DNA from: Dermanyssus gallinae
Taxonomy: Eukaryota; Arthropoda; Arachnida; Mesostigmata; Dermanyssidae
Assembly: GCA_003439945.1 (NCBI GenBank)
Contig: QVRM01002420.1
Location: forward strand, 62,001 to 126,000
Reading direction: 5' to 3'
DNA length: 64,000 bases
In this document: positions 48,501 through 59,486 of the stretch, in pieces
Position numbering within the stretch: the stretch's first letter is position 1
Layout: every line of letters begins with the position of its first letter
Translations under genes and position numbers: made by a program
The notes under the pieces: model-generated
What the model was told of the DNA's origin: nothing
Database searches by the model: none
Seen by the model: the letters and a program-made list of their open reading frames with translations, nothing else

Positions 48501-50202
48501 TAATTTGTATATAACCGAACCGGCATACTGTAAACACGAAGAGTGCTCTTATATATATATATATATATATATATAGCATCGCTTTTTACACCCTGGTTGG
48601 GTATATTATGTTATTATATGTATACATATATATCTGCCAACGTTTAAATCTTAGGGGAACTCGATAATGAAGAGGACATCGCCCCTTGCGACGAAGATCC
48701 CGACGATGAACCTGAAGATCTGACCGCCCCGTACGATGCCGACGAAGATGCTACAACTGAAGATATTGTTAGTACAGATCACTGTGATTCGGGTAAGTGC
48801 TCTAGAAGCCATATGTCAGCTCGAACAATTGAAAACTTTTAGTAAACAATTATCCCTTTTTTCCATTAATTATATTAATGGTCCTTCGGAACGGCCGGGT
48901 GACCCAGAGTCCAACCTGTAACGGCCGTCATAACCAACTTTATGTGATATTTTTTTGTTGTTGCTGCTGACGTTGTTGCCTGATGATTGCCGACTCTTGA
49001 TCCTGGTCACCGACTGATGCCTGGGTTTGAATAAATGCTGTTTGTAGGCGTTCTTTCGGAGCGCGGCGTGCCCCAGTCTTACCGCGATCACTCGTTGTTC
49101 TCGGGAAATGCGCCCGCCCACCGAAAAATTGGCACGAATCTTCTGCTAGGCGTTTTCTACGTGATCCATGACTTCTTCGAGCCGCGCACGCAGTGGTTCT
49201 TCGACAGCAACCTTTATCAAAAGTAAGCGGGTTTAACGTCATTTGCTAAGTTCGGTAACGGCCCGGCGGCACAACAGATCGTCGCCATAGCCGATGCTTC
49301 ATATAGATATACGTCACTCCGTCTGGCGGCCTATATATATTTTCTCTTATATCTGTGCATACGCATCCTAGGTTGTACACGCAACATACTTTTACTTCTA
49401 TTAATAATAAGAAAATATATATATATATATATATATATTTATGACGTATCTACAACGTAAAGCACCTCATTGGTCTATTGCAGGTATCTAGCCGACAATG
49501 CGATCCTTTCGTCGGCATTGGTTACAGCTATAGTGGTGATGTGTCTGCCACTGGCAGTCGCCCTCTCCATGTCCGCCCTTTTGGTTGCGTGCTCTGCAGT
49601 AGCATGTGCCATACTCGTGGGTACGTTTCTCTACACGATATATATATATATATATATATATATATTGAGTTTGCTGTAGAAATATATTTCACTAGTTAAC
49701 GAGGTGTACATTTACCGACCATTTCTGCTATGTACTATTGAACGTATGTTCGAGACTGTGTAGATTGTCATGCACACATAAATAAAGGAGCTTTTATGTT
49801 CTGGTATGTATATATAAATATGTGCATAAGCTAGTTAGCCCTAAAATACTTGCTTAATCATGAGGTCAAACAGAGGATATTTCTGTAATGCGATTTGTGC
49901 ATGGTCTTGCTTGAATTGAATATTGTTTCGTGATTGTTGGTCGAAATAGAAAAACGAGTTTGAGGTTGTGACCAGACGCACCATGTGTTATGCGTTGACG
50001 ACACTATGTAAACTGGTCAACTGCCCCTTTTCTTTCTGTATTCTGCTTCTTAGTGGTGTTGCTGGCCGTGGGTGCGGTTCTGTCGCTCGTGTGGGCCTTC
50101 TGGGTCTCGGTTCCGATCAGCGTACTTTTGGCCGCACTTTTCGCTGGCTCGACGCTCTACCAGAAGACCTTCAGGGTGAAGCTCTCAGCCAAGGAGATCT
50201 AA
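35618..50202 (+). CDS. Four-hydrophobic-segment membrane protein, promethin/LDAF1-like
   Basis: Coding exons are 35618-35646, 46861-46961, 48655-48792, 49048-49222, 49484-49620 and 50054-50202; phases agree and give 242 residues. The first 105 or so residues are strongly acidic (Asp/Glu runs). A polar stretch follows containing the segment [18 protein letters not shown]. The C-terminal half has four hydrophobic segments in two tight pairs, then a short basic tail ending KLSAKEI. The order (YLADN, hydrophobic hairpin pair, short polar end) resembles promethin/LDAF1, an ER protein that works with seipin in lipid-droplet formation. This assignment is from memory of the pattern only; a reticulon-type or ARL6IP-type hairpin protein is the alternative. 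The first exon begins upstream of the ATG at an acceptor at 35535, so 5' noncoding exons exist. If exon 35535-35646 is not used, translation can start at the ATG at 46865 (231 residues). Intron 1 is 11.2 kb and full of repeats. Confidence 0.7.
35917..36254. repeat. Long imperfect (GTT)n array
   Basis: About 340 bp of GTT with GGGCGTTGTT-type higher-order units of 27-39 bp. It lies in intron 1 of the LDAF1-like gene and ends in a dispersed repeat shared with 39.5 kb. Confidence 0.9.
36241..36361. repeat. Dispersed 120-bp repeat, copy 1
   Basis: The sequence from ATTGTTACGGGCGTTGTCG through CGTAACGTTTATCTAACAGT to CACACACATCCACACA recurs in the same orientation at 39527-39650. Both copies follow GTT-type units. 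Origin unknown. Confidence 0.85.
37658..37836. repeat. (TA)n array with TACA interruptions
   Basis: A composite array of about 150 bp (TA, TACATA and TAAATA units, the last TA block set apart by a short unique stretch) following the 3' end of the family A LINE. Confidence 0.92.
37836..38808 (-). mobile_element. LINE 3' end (family A), 5'-truncated, open frame
   Basis: A frame of about 304 codons (38808-37894) remains open. It carries a CCHC-like knuckle ([17 protein letters not shown]), then [20 protein letters not shown] and [14 protein letters not shown]. The E..RPDG..WDAT pattern resembles the restriction-like endonuclease that follows the CCHC in R2/R4-type LINEs; this is inference from the pattern. 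The 5' side is cut at a (TA)n array (38810-38882). The 3' side ends with a short untranslated stretch and a second (TA)n array (37658-37836). Confidence 0.75.
38810..38882. repeat. (TA)n array at LINE truncation point
   Basis: About 70 bp of TA repeats lie exactly where the family A LINE open frame is cut on its 5' side. Confidence 0.95.
39527..39650. repeat. Dispersed 120-bp repeat, copy 2
   Basis: Matches 36241-36361 with scattered differences and a short insertion (AGAG). It is flanked by two diverged copies of a GACAACT..ATTTGTT unit with TA runs (about 39650-39735). Confidence 0.85.
39950..40865 (+). mobile_element. Mariner relic, fifth lineage
   Basis: At 39990-40110 the translation shows [15 protein letters not shown] and, in another frame, [16 protein letters not shown], the N-terminal DNA-binding part of a mariner transposase. 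At 40670-40800 it shows GGIFHQDNA and [10 protein letters not shown], the C-terminal catalytic part. The middle is unrecognisable and contains many stops. It lies in intron 1 of the LDAF1-like gene. Confidence 0.6.
41261..41297. repeat. (TA)n array
   Basis: Pure TA array of about 37 bp. Confidence 0.95.
41676..41990. repeat. (GTT)n/(GTA)n-rich tract
   Basis: About 310 bp of imperfect GTT, GCT and GTA units ending with tandem TTGTAAGAAGTT-like units. Confidence 0.88.
42711..42743. repeat. (TA)n array
   Basis: Pure TA array of about 33 bp followed by TA-rich sequence to about 42880. Confidence 0.93.
44239..44282. repeat. (TA)n array
   Basis: Pure TA array of about 44 bp. Confidence 0.95.
44533..44573. 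repeat. (TTA)n array
   Basis: About 13 TTA units; the only long TTA array in the window. Confidence 0.95.
44922..44981. repeat. (TA)n array
   Basis: Pure TA array of about 60 bp. Confidence 0.95.
45469..45531. repeat. Two (TA)n arrays with 11-bp spacer
   Basis: TA arrays on both sides of AGAAAAAACGA. Confidence 0.93.
45958..46035. repeat. Dispersed 75-bp repeat, copy 1
   Basis: CACACGTTTCGAACGCGC and CTGGAACGCAACGGCGACTG recur at 46530-46595 (CTGGAACGCAACGGTAACCG), where they join directly to the B-box part of a family 2 SINE. Confidence 0.7.
46047..46215 (-). mobile_element. SINE family 1 copy, diverged
   Basis: Plus-strand reading shows CGGCCTGACTCTCAGCCATT, AAGTACAAATGTGCAACGG, a decayed B box (GCAATCGACC) and GTGTCTCCTCCGGCCGCGAG. 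Confidence 0.68.
46524..46735 (+). mobile_element. SINE family 2 copy
   Basis: The B-box region (GGTTCGATCCCTGTTGTT) and the body (GCAGCCATGCTGCCACA, then CTCTAGATATCTCGACAT) match the family 2 copy at 2 kb. The head upstream of the B box differs and instead matches a repeat at 45958-46035. It ends in an A-run at about 46731. Confidence 0.65.
47440..48240 (+). mobile_element. LINE fragment (family B), second copy
   Basis: Plus-strand segments match the copy at 18 kb: an [18 protein letters not shown] piece at 47458-47515, then after an unrelated or rearranged stretch the YADD box ([20 protein letters not shown]) at about 47930-47995, and the following region to about 48240. It is broken by indels and by a G-run at 47564-47576. 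It lies in intron 2 of the LDAF1-like gene. Confidence 0.65.
49415..49665. repeat. (TA)n arrays flanking exon 5 of the LDAF1-like gene
   Basis: Arrays at 49415-49438 and 49638-49665 lie in the introns on either side of the coding exon 49484-49620. A similar intronic array is at 48549-48576. Confidence 0.9.
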
Positions 50203-52860
50203 TGACCGCAAAGAAGTTCCACGCATGATGGAACGGACACGCGGGCCGGCGACCTGATTGCCCGGATGAAATCTGTGTGTGTTTGCGTGTGTCTGCGGGC
50301 TGACTTACAATGAGGAATGGGCTCCTCGTGGCGTCTCACTGCTCCTACTGATGAACGCACGAATCGCGGTTGCAGGCGGCCTTTTGGCGTTCATCCTCTG
50401 ACGCGACGGTGTGTTTTTGGACGTCAACAGTTTTTCACCTTTTAGCTGTTAAACGACCTTTTGGCCTAATACATGAATGCATTGGCGTAAAATAAGGACG
50501 GACAACGGCCGCCTGATCCCCATACTTGGTAGTCACAGGCGACCGTCACGCGACGTTCACTGAAGGATCGAAAATTTGTTTTGCACTTGGCAGTGTCGTG
50601 TGTGTTTTGTGGTACGAACAGAATCTCGACCCAGAACAGTGGGCTCTCGACGAACAATCGACCCACACCGGTACCGCCAGGCGGTACAAGATGGGACTAG
50701 TGACAGAACAGCGCGCAGGGAATGCTTGCTAGCTGATAACACGCACCATCAATATCAATCAGCACGACTCAACTAGTTTCATTCCGTGGTAGACGGTTCA
50801 TAGGCGGCTCTTCCTAGGGCAAGCCAAACGGCAAGGGTTTCGGCAGGCCTTTTGGATGTGACGCCACGTCAACCGCCATCATACGGACAGTTACGTATTA
50901 CGGACACAGCTGAAGAATTAGGCATGTACAACCGAATATACGCCCATACAGGCGGCGCAAACCTGCATGCGTAAAGAGCCGGCTATAACTGCTCCCGCTG
51001 TCAGTTTATTTTGCGTTTCTTTGTCGTTGTTTTAAGAACGGACGCCTGACGAGGTAATTTGTAGTCTGCCTACTCGTACAAATAATTCGATAAGCTGTGA
51101 AAAGAAGCGAACATTTCGTGCGTGATTGTATGTATGCACTGTGTACGAATGTGCGCAGCAAGTACATGATAATAACAATAGGTCGAAGCAAGCACACATG
51201 CACCTCTGTGCTATGGTATCCTCTAAGCGTTCATGTTCATAGTAGAGTAGCGTCGATGCTCTTTATTCTGAAACATAGTATTGCTAAGAGCGGCTCATTG
51301 CAAGGTAGTCGTCGCTCATCAAGACGCCCTGTCGAGCTCTATCGACCTCAAACGAATGCAACGTGCGATAAGAAACTGCTGAGTCAGTCAGCATGATATT
51401 GACCCTTGATGAACGAGGCGGTCTTGCCCTCACGTTTCAAAGGCGTATATTTTAAATAGACGACTGCTCTTTCCGGTAAGACGCACTGCGTCAGCGCGGT
51501 TGCGGACGCGGCCACGTTGACCACGTCAATGCAGCCAAACGTTATCTGTAAGTAGGCTTAATATATGTGTGCGGAGTTAAACACAAACTCTCCCCTAAGA
51601 GACGCCTACGACTCGATACAAGTAGCTTTTCTGGAAGGAATAGCCATGGCCGAAACGTGGTCTCCCTTTATGGCTAAATGCGGGTTTGGAGCTAAAGGCC
51701 TCCGGTGCGTCAAGTCGGGCCCTTCGGAACGCGACACGACACGATCGATCCGGTCTGTCTGGGCAAACGCATCACTACTGGTTAGATACGTGCACGCATA
51801 CACGTGCAACCAGCCGTATGTACTCTGCGATCCAAAAAGAGCAGAACATCGACGACACCACAGCCGTAACTCGTCTTTCCTAGCCTTTTTCCCTCGTCTC
51901 TCTGACCATGGGGCAAAGGGGTACGCAATCGATCAACGAACGCCCGCTAAACAAACAACTTCCTCTTTTCTTGTGGAGTAGCAACACGTTCGTTGTTATG
52001 CGTAACGTATGGCGTCAATCAATTGGCCGGTCGATGGCCGCTGGTAAGGAGGCCGCTGGGAAGAGGGGGCTCTGAGGACTCTAGCTAGCCGGCGCTGAGA
52101 GAGTCTTTGCATCTGGTTTTCTATGTATACGACAGAAAACGTCGTCCTCAACACGAGGATCAAAGATAACAAAAAATAGCCTGTCGGCGTCTCGTACTAT
52201 CTAGTCATATTGAGCTCGTGTTAGTTTTAGTTTTCAGAGTGCAATTTGCTGAGCTGCTGTATACTGTTTATCGATTGTTTTGGAGTGAGAACCATTCTGA
52301 TTTGGTCCAACGTTGGTAGCCGTAGCAATAGTAGTTGTAGTAGTAGTAGGGTTACGCATCTCTTTGTCCTCTCTATCATGATGATAAGGGAAATAAAGAA
52401 ACGAAAAAAAACGAATGAAGAAGGGAAGGACGGGCACCTCATAGTCGTCAAGAAAATATTACGACCATTGTAATATTATCGTTGCCATTACTGTAAGAGC
52501 TGCTGATGTTGGCATTGTCATTCTTATTACACCACTGGTCGTATTCATCATGCAGTAGAAATAAGAGTAGATTGCTAAGTTGTCACGATGGCGATTATTG
52601 TGAGGAGCAGCATGGCCAATAAATGGAGTGCGAATAATGCGGTGGGTGCCACTGTGTGTTCATTTACGTGAAGAAGTAAAAAATAAGAATATAAGATGAC
52701 ATATGCAGGACACGCATTTGCCCGTAAACATCGTTCTCTTGTTGTAGCTGTTGTCATGTCTGTGCCGTCACGAGAGAAAGGCGTCATGTATTGAAACAGT
52801 ATAAGGGTAAGTATAAAGTGTACATATTATCAAAATGATTCTTACCTATTCACACGTGTG
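50203..52860. other. 3' flank of the LDAF1-like gene, no further gene recognised
   Basis: The proximal part is presumably 3'-UTR. A 138-codon frame at 51565-51981 has no motif. AATAAA-type hexamers occur near 52390 and 52890, too far to assign. Confidence 0.4.
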
Positions 52861-53059
52861 CCTCGTGACTAGTGCCTTATATTGTACCTTAAAATAAATC
52901 TGGGAGTAAGCGGAAATAAGCCGATTTCAGCATGAAATTCCAACCAAATTCCAAAAATAAAAAAAGGAAAAATTTAGAACGCAAGAAAACACAACAGAGC
53001 AGGCCACCAGAGTCACACTGTGTCCTGGTACACTTAAAGAGCGCCAGCCACCGTATATT

Positions 53060-53239
53060 GTCGAGCCCGGTGGCGTGGTGGCATGCGTCTGCGCCTCGCG
53101 ACCGGAGGTGACACATAGGTGCGCGGGTTCGAGCCCCACCGTTGCACATTTGTATTTATGGGGGTCCGTCTTTGAAGCAATGCGAAAAGCAGTCCCATGG
53201 ACGTTAAATCTTGGCTGAGAGTCAGCCCCGAAAAAAGAA
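53060..53239 (+). mobile_element. tRNA-derived SINE, family 1, with target duplication
   Basis: This is the clearest copy of the family, 180 bp long. A tRNA-like head has a B box GGTTCGAGCCC at 53126-53136, followed by a body (GTTGCACATTTGTATTTATG, GGACGTTAAATCTTGGCTGA) and a short A-rich tail. Near-identical 14-mers flank it: AGCCACCGTATATT (53046-53059) and AGCCACCGTACATT (53240-53253). Confidence 0.85.
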
Positions 53240-53886
53240 AGCCACCGTACATTAGAAAGATACAAAAGCAAAAGGTACGCCAGAGTGATCTCATGTGCTT
53301 TTGCGTTCACACATTTATTATTATAGGAAGTGCACCCTTGAAATAAAGCCAGGGGCTGCAGCCGTTCTAGCGTTTATAAAATTACATTGTGTTCCAATGC
53401 ACACCGATAAAAACACTCTCATAAATACACTTATCACTGATAATAACAAAAGTGTATATGATTATAAATTTCACCTCTACTGATATAGTAGAAGTGAAAT
53501 TAATAATAATAAGCTACGACATTACGTTGCTATAGAAACTAATGTAACATAAAATGGTATTATGATAGTTTCAGGGAAGAGGACAAAATCGACGATAATG
53601 ATGACGAATACACGTTGGATTTAGTCATCATCGTGTTGGAAAAATGTACAATTTATTTATCATGCACACCCAGTAGCTGATTCTTCATACAAGTAATTAT
53701 TTCGTTCTGCGATACGATTTCATTGCCTTGTTGTCGATTAACAGATTCTTGGCTGCACCGTTTTCTCTATAGTCTTCGACTAAATATTTACACAGACTAT
53801 AGACGTGTGTCAATATAATATGGGGAGGTTTAAAATCTTCACTGAACAACTGTCTGTCTGCGTTTCAAATGCATCTGTTATTAAAG

Positions 53887-53936
<50 letters not shown>
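53887..53936. repeat. (TA)n array
   Basis: TA array of about 50 bp; a second short array lies at 54041-54062, followed by (GT)n. Confidence 0.93.
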
Positions 53937-53937
<1 letters not shown>

Positions 53938-54039
53938 ATGTATGAAAGTTAGCACAATATTGAGATTATAGCCCAGAACACATTTTTCTCGTTACATACT
54001 GGTACCGCTAAACGTGGCTCCCATTGCCAAATACCTTGT

Positions 54040-54072
<33 letters not shown>

Positions 54073-54928
54073 AGTCTTTACAAAAAAACAACGCTTTGTG
54101 TTGGTTCAGTGTTTCTAATATTCGCTGCCACACACATTGTCAGTTCTTTTCGACCCTCCCCTTCAAATGATACGGTCTTTAACGTACACCAATTCGACAG
54201 GTAGCACAACTACACTGTTCCGTCAAAAAAACAACGGATCAAGTGCCACAATCCACAGAAGTCACATTGTCCTCCAAAATCGTAGCACGCCATATTTCTC
54301 TTGTAGCACCAGAATAGACGCGGACTTCAGGCCAAAGTAAGATACCACTGTGTACAATAGCAGGTAAGAATAGACATCCTGTAGAATAGAGAATACACTG
54401 CTTACTAAGATGCTCGCCGTGCCTTTCGCCTTCCCGACGAGATTGACATAACATACAACTTCTGCTTGCCGGCTTCTTCCAATCGCCGGTAGCTGGACCT
54501 GAGAACAATGAACCTAGGCAGCTGCCAGCCTCTAAATAGACGCGACACACTCCACTCCATGCATACAGATTGATGCAGAGCCCCTCCCATTATATATATA
54601 TATATATATGACAACGCGACATCGTGTATTGTCATTGACAACACTGTCACACATTCTAATGCTTCGTATTAAAAACGCAACATCATGTAAACAAACGCAT
54701 AATGAATCGTGCAATGTGATTACTTGTCAACGTATCCTGTATATATTATATACAGGGTATATTTAGCTCTACCGGATGGGATACCACGATAGCTGGCCGC
54801 TATGCAGGCGTTTTCACATTATACAGACTGCATATAAAAATGCTGTGACAGATATCTCGTTGTGATAAACTATGGCCGCTGACTCCATCATCGGACGACC
54901 CAGTCACAAGTTCACGCGCGCCAGACGT

Positions 54929-54940
<12 letters not shown>

Positions 54941-54985
<45 letters not shown>
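54941..54985. repeat. (TA)n array preceded by (CA)n
   Basis: About 45 bp of TA repeats directly after a (CA)n run at 54928-54941. Confidence 0.93.
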
Positions 54986-54987
<2 letters not shown>

Positions 54988-55377
54988 CGATCTAATATAG
55001 TATAATTAAATAAAAATGAGAATCGATGCATCGTCACTGCCACGTTATTCATCAACAACGCGTCCCGTAGGCTACCCAAACACGAAGGTTTAAATGAAAT
55101 CAATTACTTTTACGTATCGTGATCTTCATCGCTTCGTCTTCAGATCCACGTGTGAGGTGGATCCAGTGTTGGTCAGCTATGGGCGGGTAGGGACAGCAGT
55201 AGCGACTGAATTAGCCGAGCTTGTACGTTGGCGAGTTGGATGCCTCGGTTAGACAATAACATACAGATGATTAGAGTGGTGGTCTTAAATACACCACAAC
55301 AACAACACGACCACCACCAACAACAATACCAGTACCAAATAGCAGCAGCAGCTGAACGACCAGACTTAAGCAGAAAA

Positions 55378-55652
55378 TTACTTGGCGAGAACTTTATCTA
55401 ACCAATCAACGATATCAGCCGGATTTAGACTGTCGTCATCATCGTCGACTTCATTCTCGTCGTTTCGCGGGGCGTTTTCGCGTGACCCTCGTGACATAAC
55501 CGCCTCTTTCACCTGCAATGCAAGATTTCAAATTACACTAATTAGCGTTACGAGGCTCTCGAACATGGCTCAGATTGTGTTCAACGCGAGCTAGCTGAGG
55601 TTATAGTTATTAAACATCGCAAGCTAACGGAACTTGTTAGTCAGGTTATACA

Positions 55653-55688
<36 letters not shown>

Positions 55689-56361
55689 CCAACGGCGCAC
55701 AACGTGATGGTCGTCAGGCCGTGCGTACCTTGTTGAGGTCGATTTCAGCCTGAGAGGCGCCCGATGACCGTTCGCCTCGGATCTCGGCCATGGCGATGCT
55801 TTTGACGCGTTCGTCAAACGACTTCAGCCTCTGGCGGGCGACGCGCTCGAACTCGGCGATCTCTTCGGGTAGTAGCATGTCGCCAGGCACGGCGAAACGC
55901 TCGTGCAGGGGGATGCAATCGAGCATCTCCGACAGTCGGGCTAGATCGAGTTGAACAGGAGTCGATTGCGAATTCGTGGCAGCCGATGGAGCCGAACGCG
56001 GCTGGCGTGACCGTGAGTTGTCATTGTTGTTGTTGTTATTCTTGTTGCTGTTGTTACTCTTATCATCATCGTCATCCTCATCAACACCAGCATCATCATT
56101 ATTGTCGTCTTCGTCGCCGCCAACGTTAGCGTGCGGCATCCTAGCAGGCGCCGGAGGGCTAGTTGAGCGTTCGTACGCTGACGCTCCGCTGGCAGATAAG
56201 AGCAGATCTTCCCATGTTTTCGCCTTCGACGATTGTCGGCGATCGGGCGAGGACGATGATGGCCGTGGCGGGGAAAGTGGTGGACGTTGCTTCGGCGAAG
56301 CTGATGCTGATGAGTTAGATGATGCTGCCTTTGCCGCTTCCGGAGGTAAAGGCGACGACAT
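55378..56361 (-). CDS. Acidic low-complexity protein, unknown family, two exons
   Basis: Exon 1 runs 56361-55729 from an ATG and ends AAG|GTACGC; exon 2 runs 55512-55378 after a TTGCAG acceptor and ends in TAA. The phase is 0 and the product is 255 residues. Residues 1-80 are Ser/Pro/Ala-rich with one short conserved-looking segment (KTWEDLLLS). Residues 81-115 are Asp/Glu then Asn-rich, coded by GTC/GTT-type repeats on the plus strand. Residues about 137-200 are the only globular-looking part, with a predicted helix rich in Glu/Arg (PEEIAEFERVARQRLKSFDE). The C-terminus has a second Asp run and ends in DIVDWLDKVLAK, which looks like a short amphipathic binding helix. I do not recognise the family; a nuclear or adaptor role would be a guess. 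The gene converges with the LDAF1-like gene and diverges from the galactosyltransferase gene. Confidence 0.72.
55660..55688. repeat. (TA)n array in intron
   Basis: TA array inside the single intron of the 255-residue gene. Confidence 0.93.
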
Positions 56362-56741
56362 CGCAATGCAGCGCTAAGGTACAACCCCGAAGAAAGGTCA
56401 GACAGAGATCGAGTCAAATCGAAGCGCACACAGTCCTTGGCTGGACCTTCTAAGTTGTTAACTTCTGACGTCGTGCTGAAATTGAAGGCCTGTCAATTTC
56501 GGACGTCGCTCTAAAGTCGGACGGTCTGTCGGTTTCAGAAATCGCGCGATCGTCTCTGAGAAGAGCTGTTGTCAGCTACAATCAGTGTGAGATGAACAGA
56601 CGGATAGCGTCGCCGTTACCGCCTTCAAATCGTTGGCCCACCGCTGTCGACAAATGACGCGAACAGTTATTTAATAATGTTATTAGCACGGGCAGTCAGA
56701 AATAATTTAAATCGAACTAGGCTGCTAGATGATCTATCGAG

Positions 56742-56743
<2 letters not shown>

Positions 56744-56783
<40 letters not shown>
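56744..56783. repeat. (TA)n array next to LINE remnant
   Basis: TA array of 40 bp directly adjoining the family A LINE 3'-UTR remnant. Confidence 0.93.
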
Positions 56784-56786
<3 letters not shown>

Positions 56787-56870
56787 CGTAATGGTGCACA
56801 CTCTCGCAGAAAACCAAACGTCATGTTCCGACCGTGAATGATTGATTCATTGAATAAATGAATTTTGTAT
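56784..56870 (+). mobile_element. LINE family A 3'-UTR remnant
   Basis: About 85 bp (from CCGTAATGGTGCACAC to GATTGATTCATTGAATA) match the 3' untranslated region of the family A LINE at 37.9 kb, read on the opposite strand. A (TA)n array precedes it (56744-56783) and TA-rich sequence follows it. No coding part remains. Confidence 0.6.
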
Positions 56871-56984
56871 ATATGTAAAAAAAACAAAATATATATACAT
56901 ATATACATATATCACGAAACCATCCCACACTCTCTCACCAGTCTGAGGCAAACCTTTTTTAAAGTTTTCTCTTTCAAATTGCAT

Positions 56985-57430
56985 ATTTTACAACGTAATT
57001 CAAATCATTTTTTCCTGAACCTGCTCTGTCTGAATTTATTCGACCGACTCAATCCTTGGAAGCACCACTGGAACTGGACTGGGCTTTGGTCTCGATGTTG
57101 TATGACCCATATACCTATGACTCGCTCTCTGCAATCACTGTCTGAAGCAAACTAGGGTCTTCTGCTATCGGCTGAAGGTTCACTTCGACCGTTCCTTTGC
57201 AGAAAATTCAACATTTTCGGAACGAACTTAGCTGCCAGTCTTCTGACGCATGAAATATCAACGGTCAAGACCGTTACTTCGGCGATTGTTGAGTACGACA
57301 TCAGGATCTTTTCAACTTATTTTTCTGTATTTCTCTACTGACGTCAAGCAGGCCTTCCCGAACGGAGGAGTCTTCTCTTCGGTTTCTTCACGTCTGTCGC
57401 GAAATCGACAGTGCCACGCATTCACAGTGT
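56985..57430 (-). mobile_element. Mariner relic related to the intact copy
   Basis: Minus-strand reading shows RRLAAKFVPKMLNF, then a decayed TVIAESES, stop, VYG, and IETKAQSS in shifted frames. These parallel residues 112-172 of the intact transposase at 3706-4773, including the unusual KFVPK linker. It lies between the two divergent genes. Confidence 0.6.
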
Positions 57431-59384
57431 TTTCGGATCATAAGCAGTAACCATTATAGAACATATGATTTGGTTTCTAACACAGAACCTGAGGCAGATT
57501 CATTGCTCCTCAAGTTTCGGCGGCTCTTAGAAAGAATGGCCTAGCGTCGCTTGTTTGAGCGAAACTTAAACAATAAACGCCGCCACCGATTGGCGCGAAA
57601 TTATGTCTCATGGTCTCTCCCGTATGTCTCAAAATGGTCTCAAATGAGCCAAGTGGTTCTGCAATTTCGCCTGCCCGCATCGATAGCTGGCCTTTTTTTT
57701 TTTTCGCGCCGCTTCCATTATTTGAGTTCGCAAGCAATCCACTCTACAAGAATCATACAAGACCACCAAGTAACTTACTTGCCTTGCATAGTGTGATTCG
57801 TGCAGTATAGGAGGGGTACAATACCGTTTCCGGCAAATTCAAGATAGACACCGATACTGGAACTCAACAACAATAATAATAATAATAATAATCACAATAA
57901 CAATCACAACTGAAGTCGCATCCACCTGACGTTCAGCTCACTCACTCATTACTCACTATGTACTAAAAGAGACCAGTAGGTTCTCTGTTGCGAATACTAG
58001 ATTTCCGCCACCACTTCGAAATGTGCTCGAAATTAACCTACTTGCTTTTTCTGCATCTGCACTTTTCCGCACACACACAAACTGGGACTTCGACTTGCGT
58101 TCGCTTGTCGTTGTGCTTTGTTTTGATCCGGGACCCGCCGCCTGACGGATCAATCAAAATATCATGATCACGTGACCTCACGACGTTTTTGCGAACCGAA
58201 TTTTGCCTGACCCGTATTTGAAACGCTTCTATCCTAACAAGTTGCTGCCAGTAATACTACTTTTTAGTGTTGTACAGAGGTTAACGAAGAAGTGGATAAG
58301 GCAATACTCTTGATTTGAACAGAGGTAGCTAGCTATTCCTGATACGCTGCACGGTTCCGTCAAATAGCAACAATAACAACAGCCGCAGCAACAGCAGCAG
58401 CAGCAGCAGGACTCCAGGATTACCAAATGGCGGGCAATTCAAAGTGTCGAACGCGTCCAAGGGGCTGTCACAGTTGTGATTATCATATGTGAGTCAAGTG
58501 ACAAGTTGCCAAACAATGACAACACAAGAACATCATAACCCGGTGAAAAGTAAGGTACTGATGCGCCGAGAAGACTCGATTCGACGACTATTGCGAAAAC
58601 AGGCAACCGCCAACACTACATTGATATGGCCGTTAATGTTTTAAGCTGTTTGTATTGCTTTATTGTCACAACGTTCAGTTGCCGATGCGCATTCTGCAAA
58701 ATCGTTCGCAACTCATCAATTGTAGTCAAACTCATCAATCAATCATCTCTCTAGTCTCGTCTCAATAAGCATCCGCGGCCGATGAAGCTGCAAACGGATC
58801 AGAGCGCATTTGGATCGCCTGGCTGGTCGATTACAACGGTGTGTTTTCTTGCAAATGTTCGCTCTAGCGATTTCATTTGTCGCGCCAGGGCTCATCAGGG
58901 TGAACAGTTACTTTTCTTTCATACAACCTTAAATGTAGGCTATGTGAAAGAAAAATTGTCTTCTTTACACAAGCGACACATATGTAGTTCTTTGTGGTTT
59001 GTGTTTGCCTCCTACTGTTCTATCGTCTGTACATGTTGATGCTATTACTCCCTCCCATCCCCGCGTTTACAGTGCGTTTTATCTGTATGCCGGTCAGTAA
59101 AGCGATTTAGCCATTCGACGGTAGTGGAATAAAATAATTGTTTGTAATTTGTTTTTTAAATAATCACAAAATCACTTTGTATATAATTGTTTTTTTTTAT
59201 TAAGTCGTTTATTGATCTAATTCCTCGACTAGACCACATACAAAAATAACAAAATATAATACCTGCTATTTGGCCAATAAACTACTTAATATGTTTTTTG
59301 GTAATAACATAATAACTAGTAATTATCTCAAAACTCACGACATCGTATGCACGTGAAGCAGTTGGTTGAGCTAACGGTGTCCTG
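57431..59384. other. Intergenic region between divergent genes
   Basis: No coding sequence recognised. It contains an (AAT)n run near 57875 and a (CAG)n run at 58390-58410. Promoters of the galactosyltransferase gene should lie at its right end, but no motif is decisive. Confidence 0.4.
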
Positions 59385-59486
59385 TTGTCGTTTGCCGTTG
59401 TTCCGCATTACACTATAATCATAAGGCGACAAAGAAAGCAGAAAAGCCGATCGCCGCGAGGCTCCACTCCGGTGCGTAGCTGGAAG

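Noticed and set aside
51565..51981. 138-codon plus-strand open frame after the LDAF1-like gene
   Set aside because: No motif, no splice support, and comparable open frames exist on the other strand.
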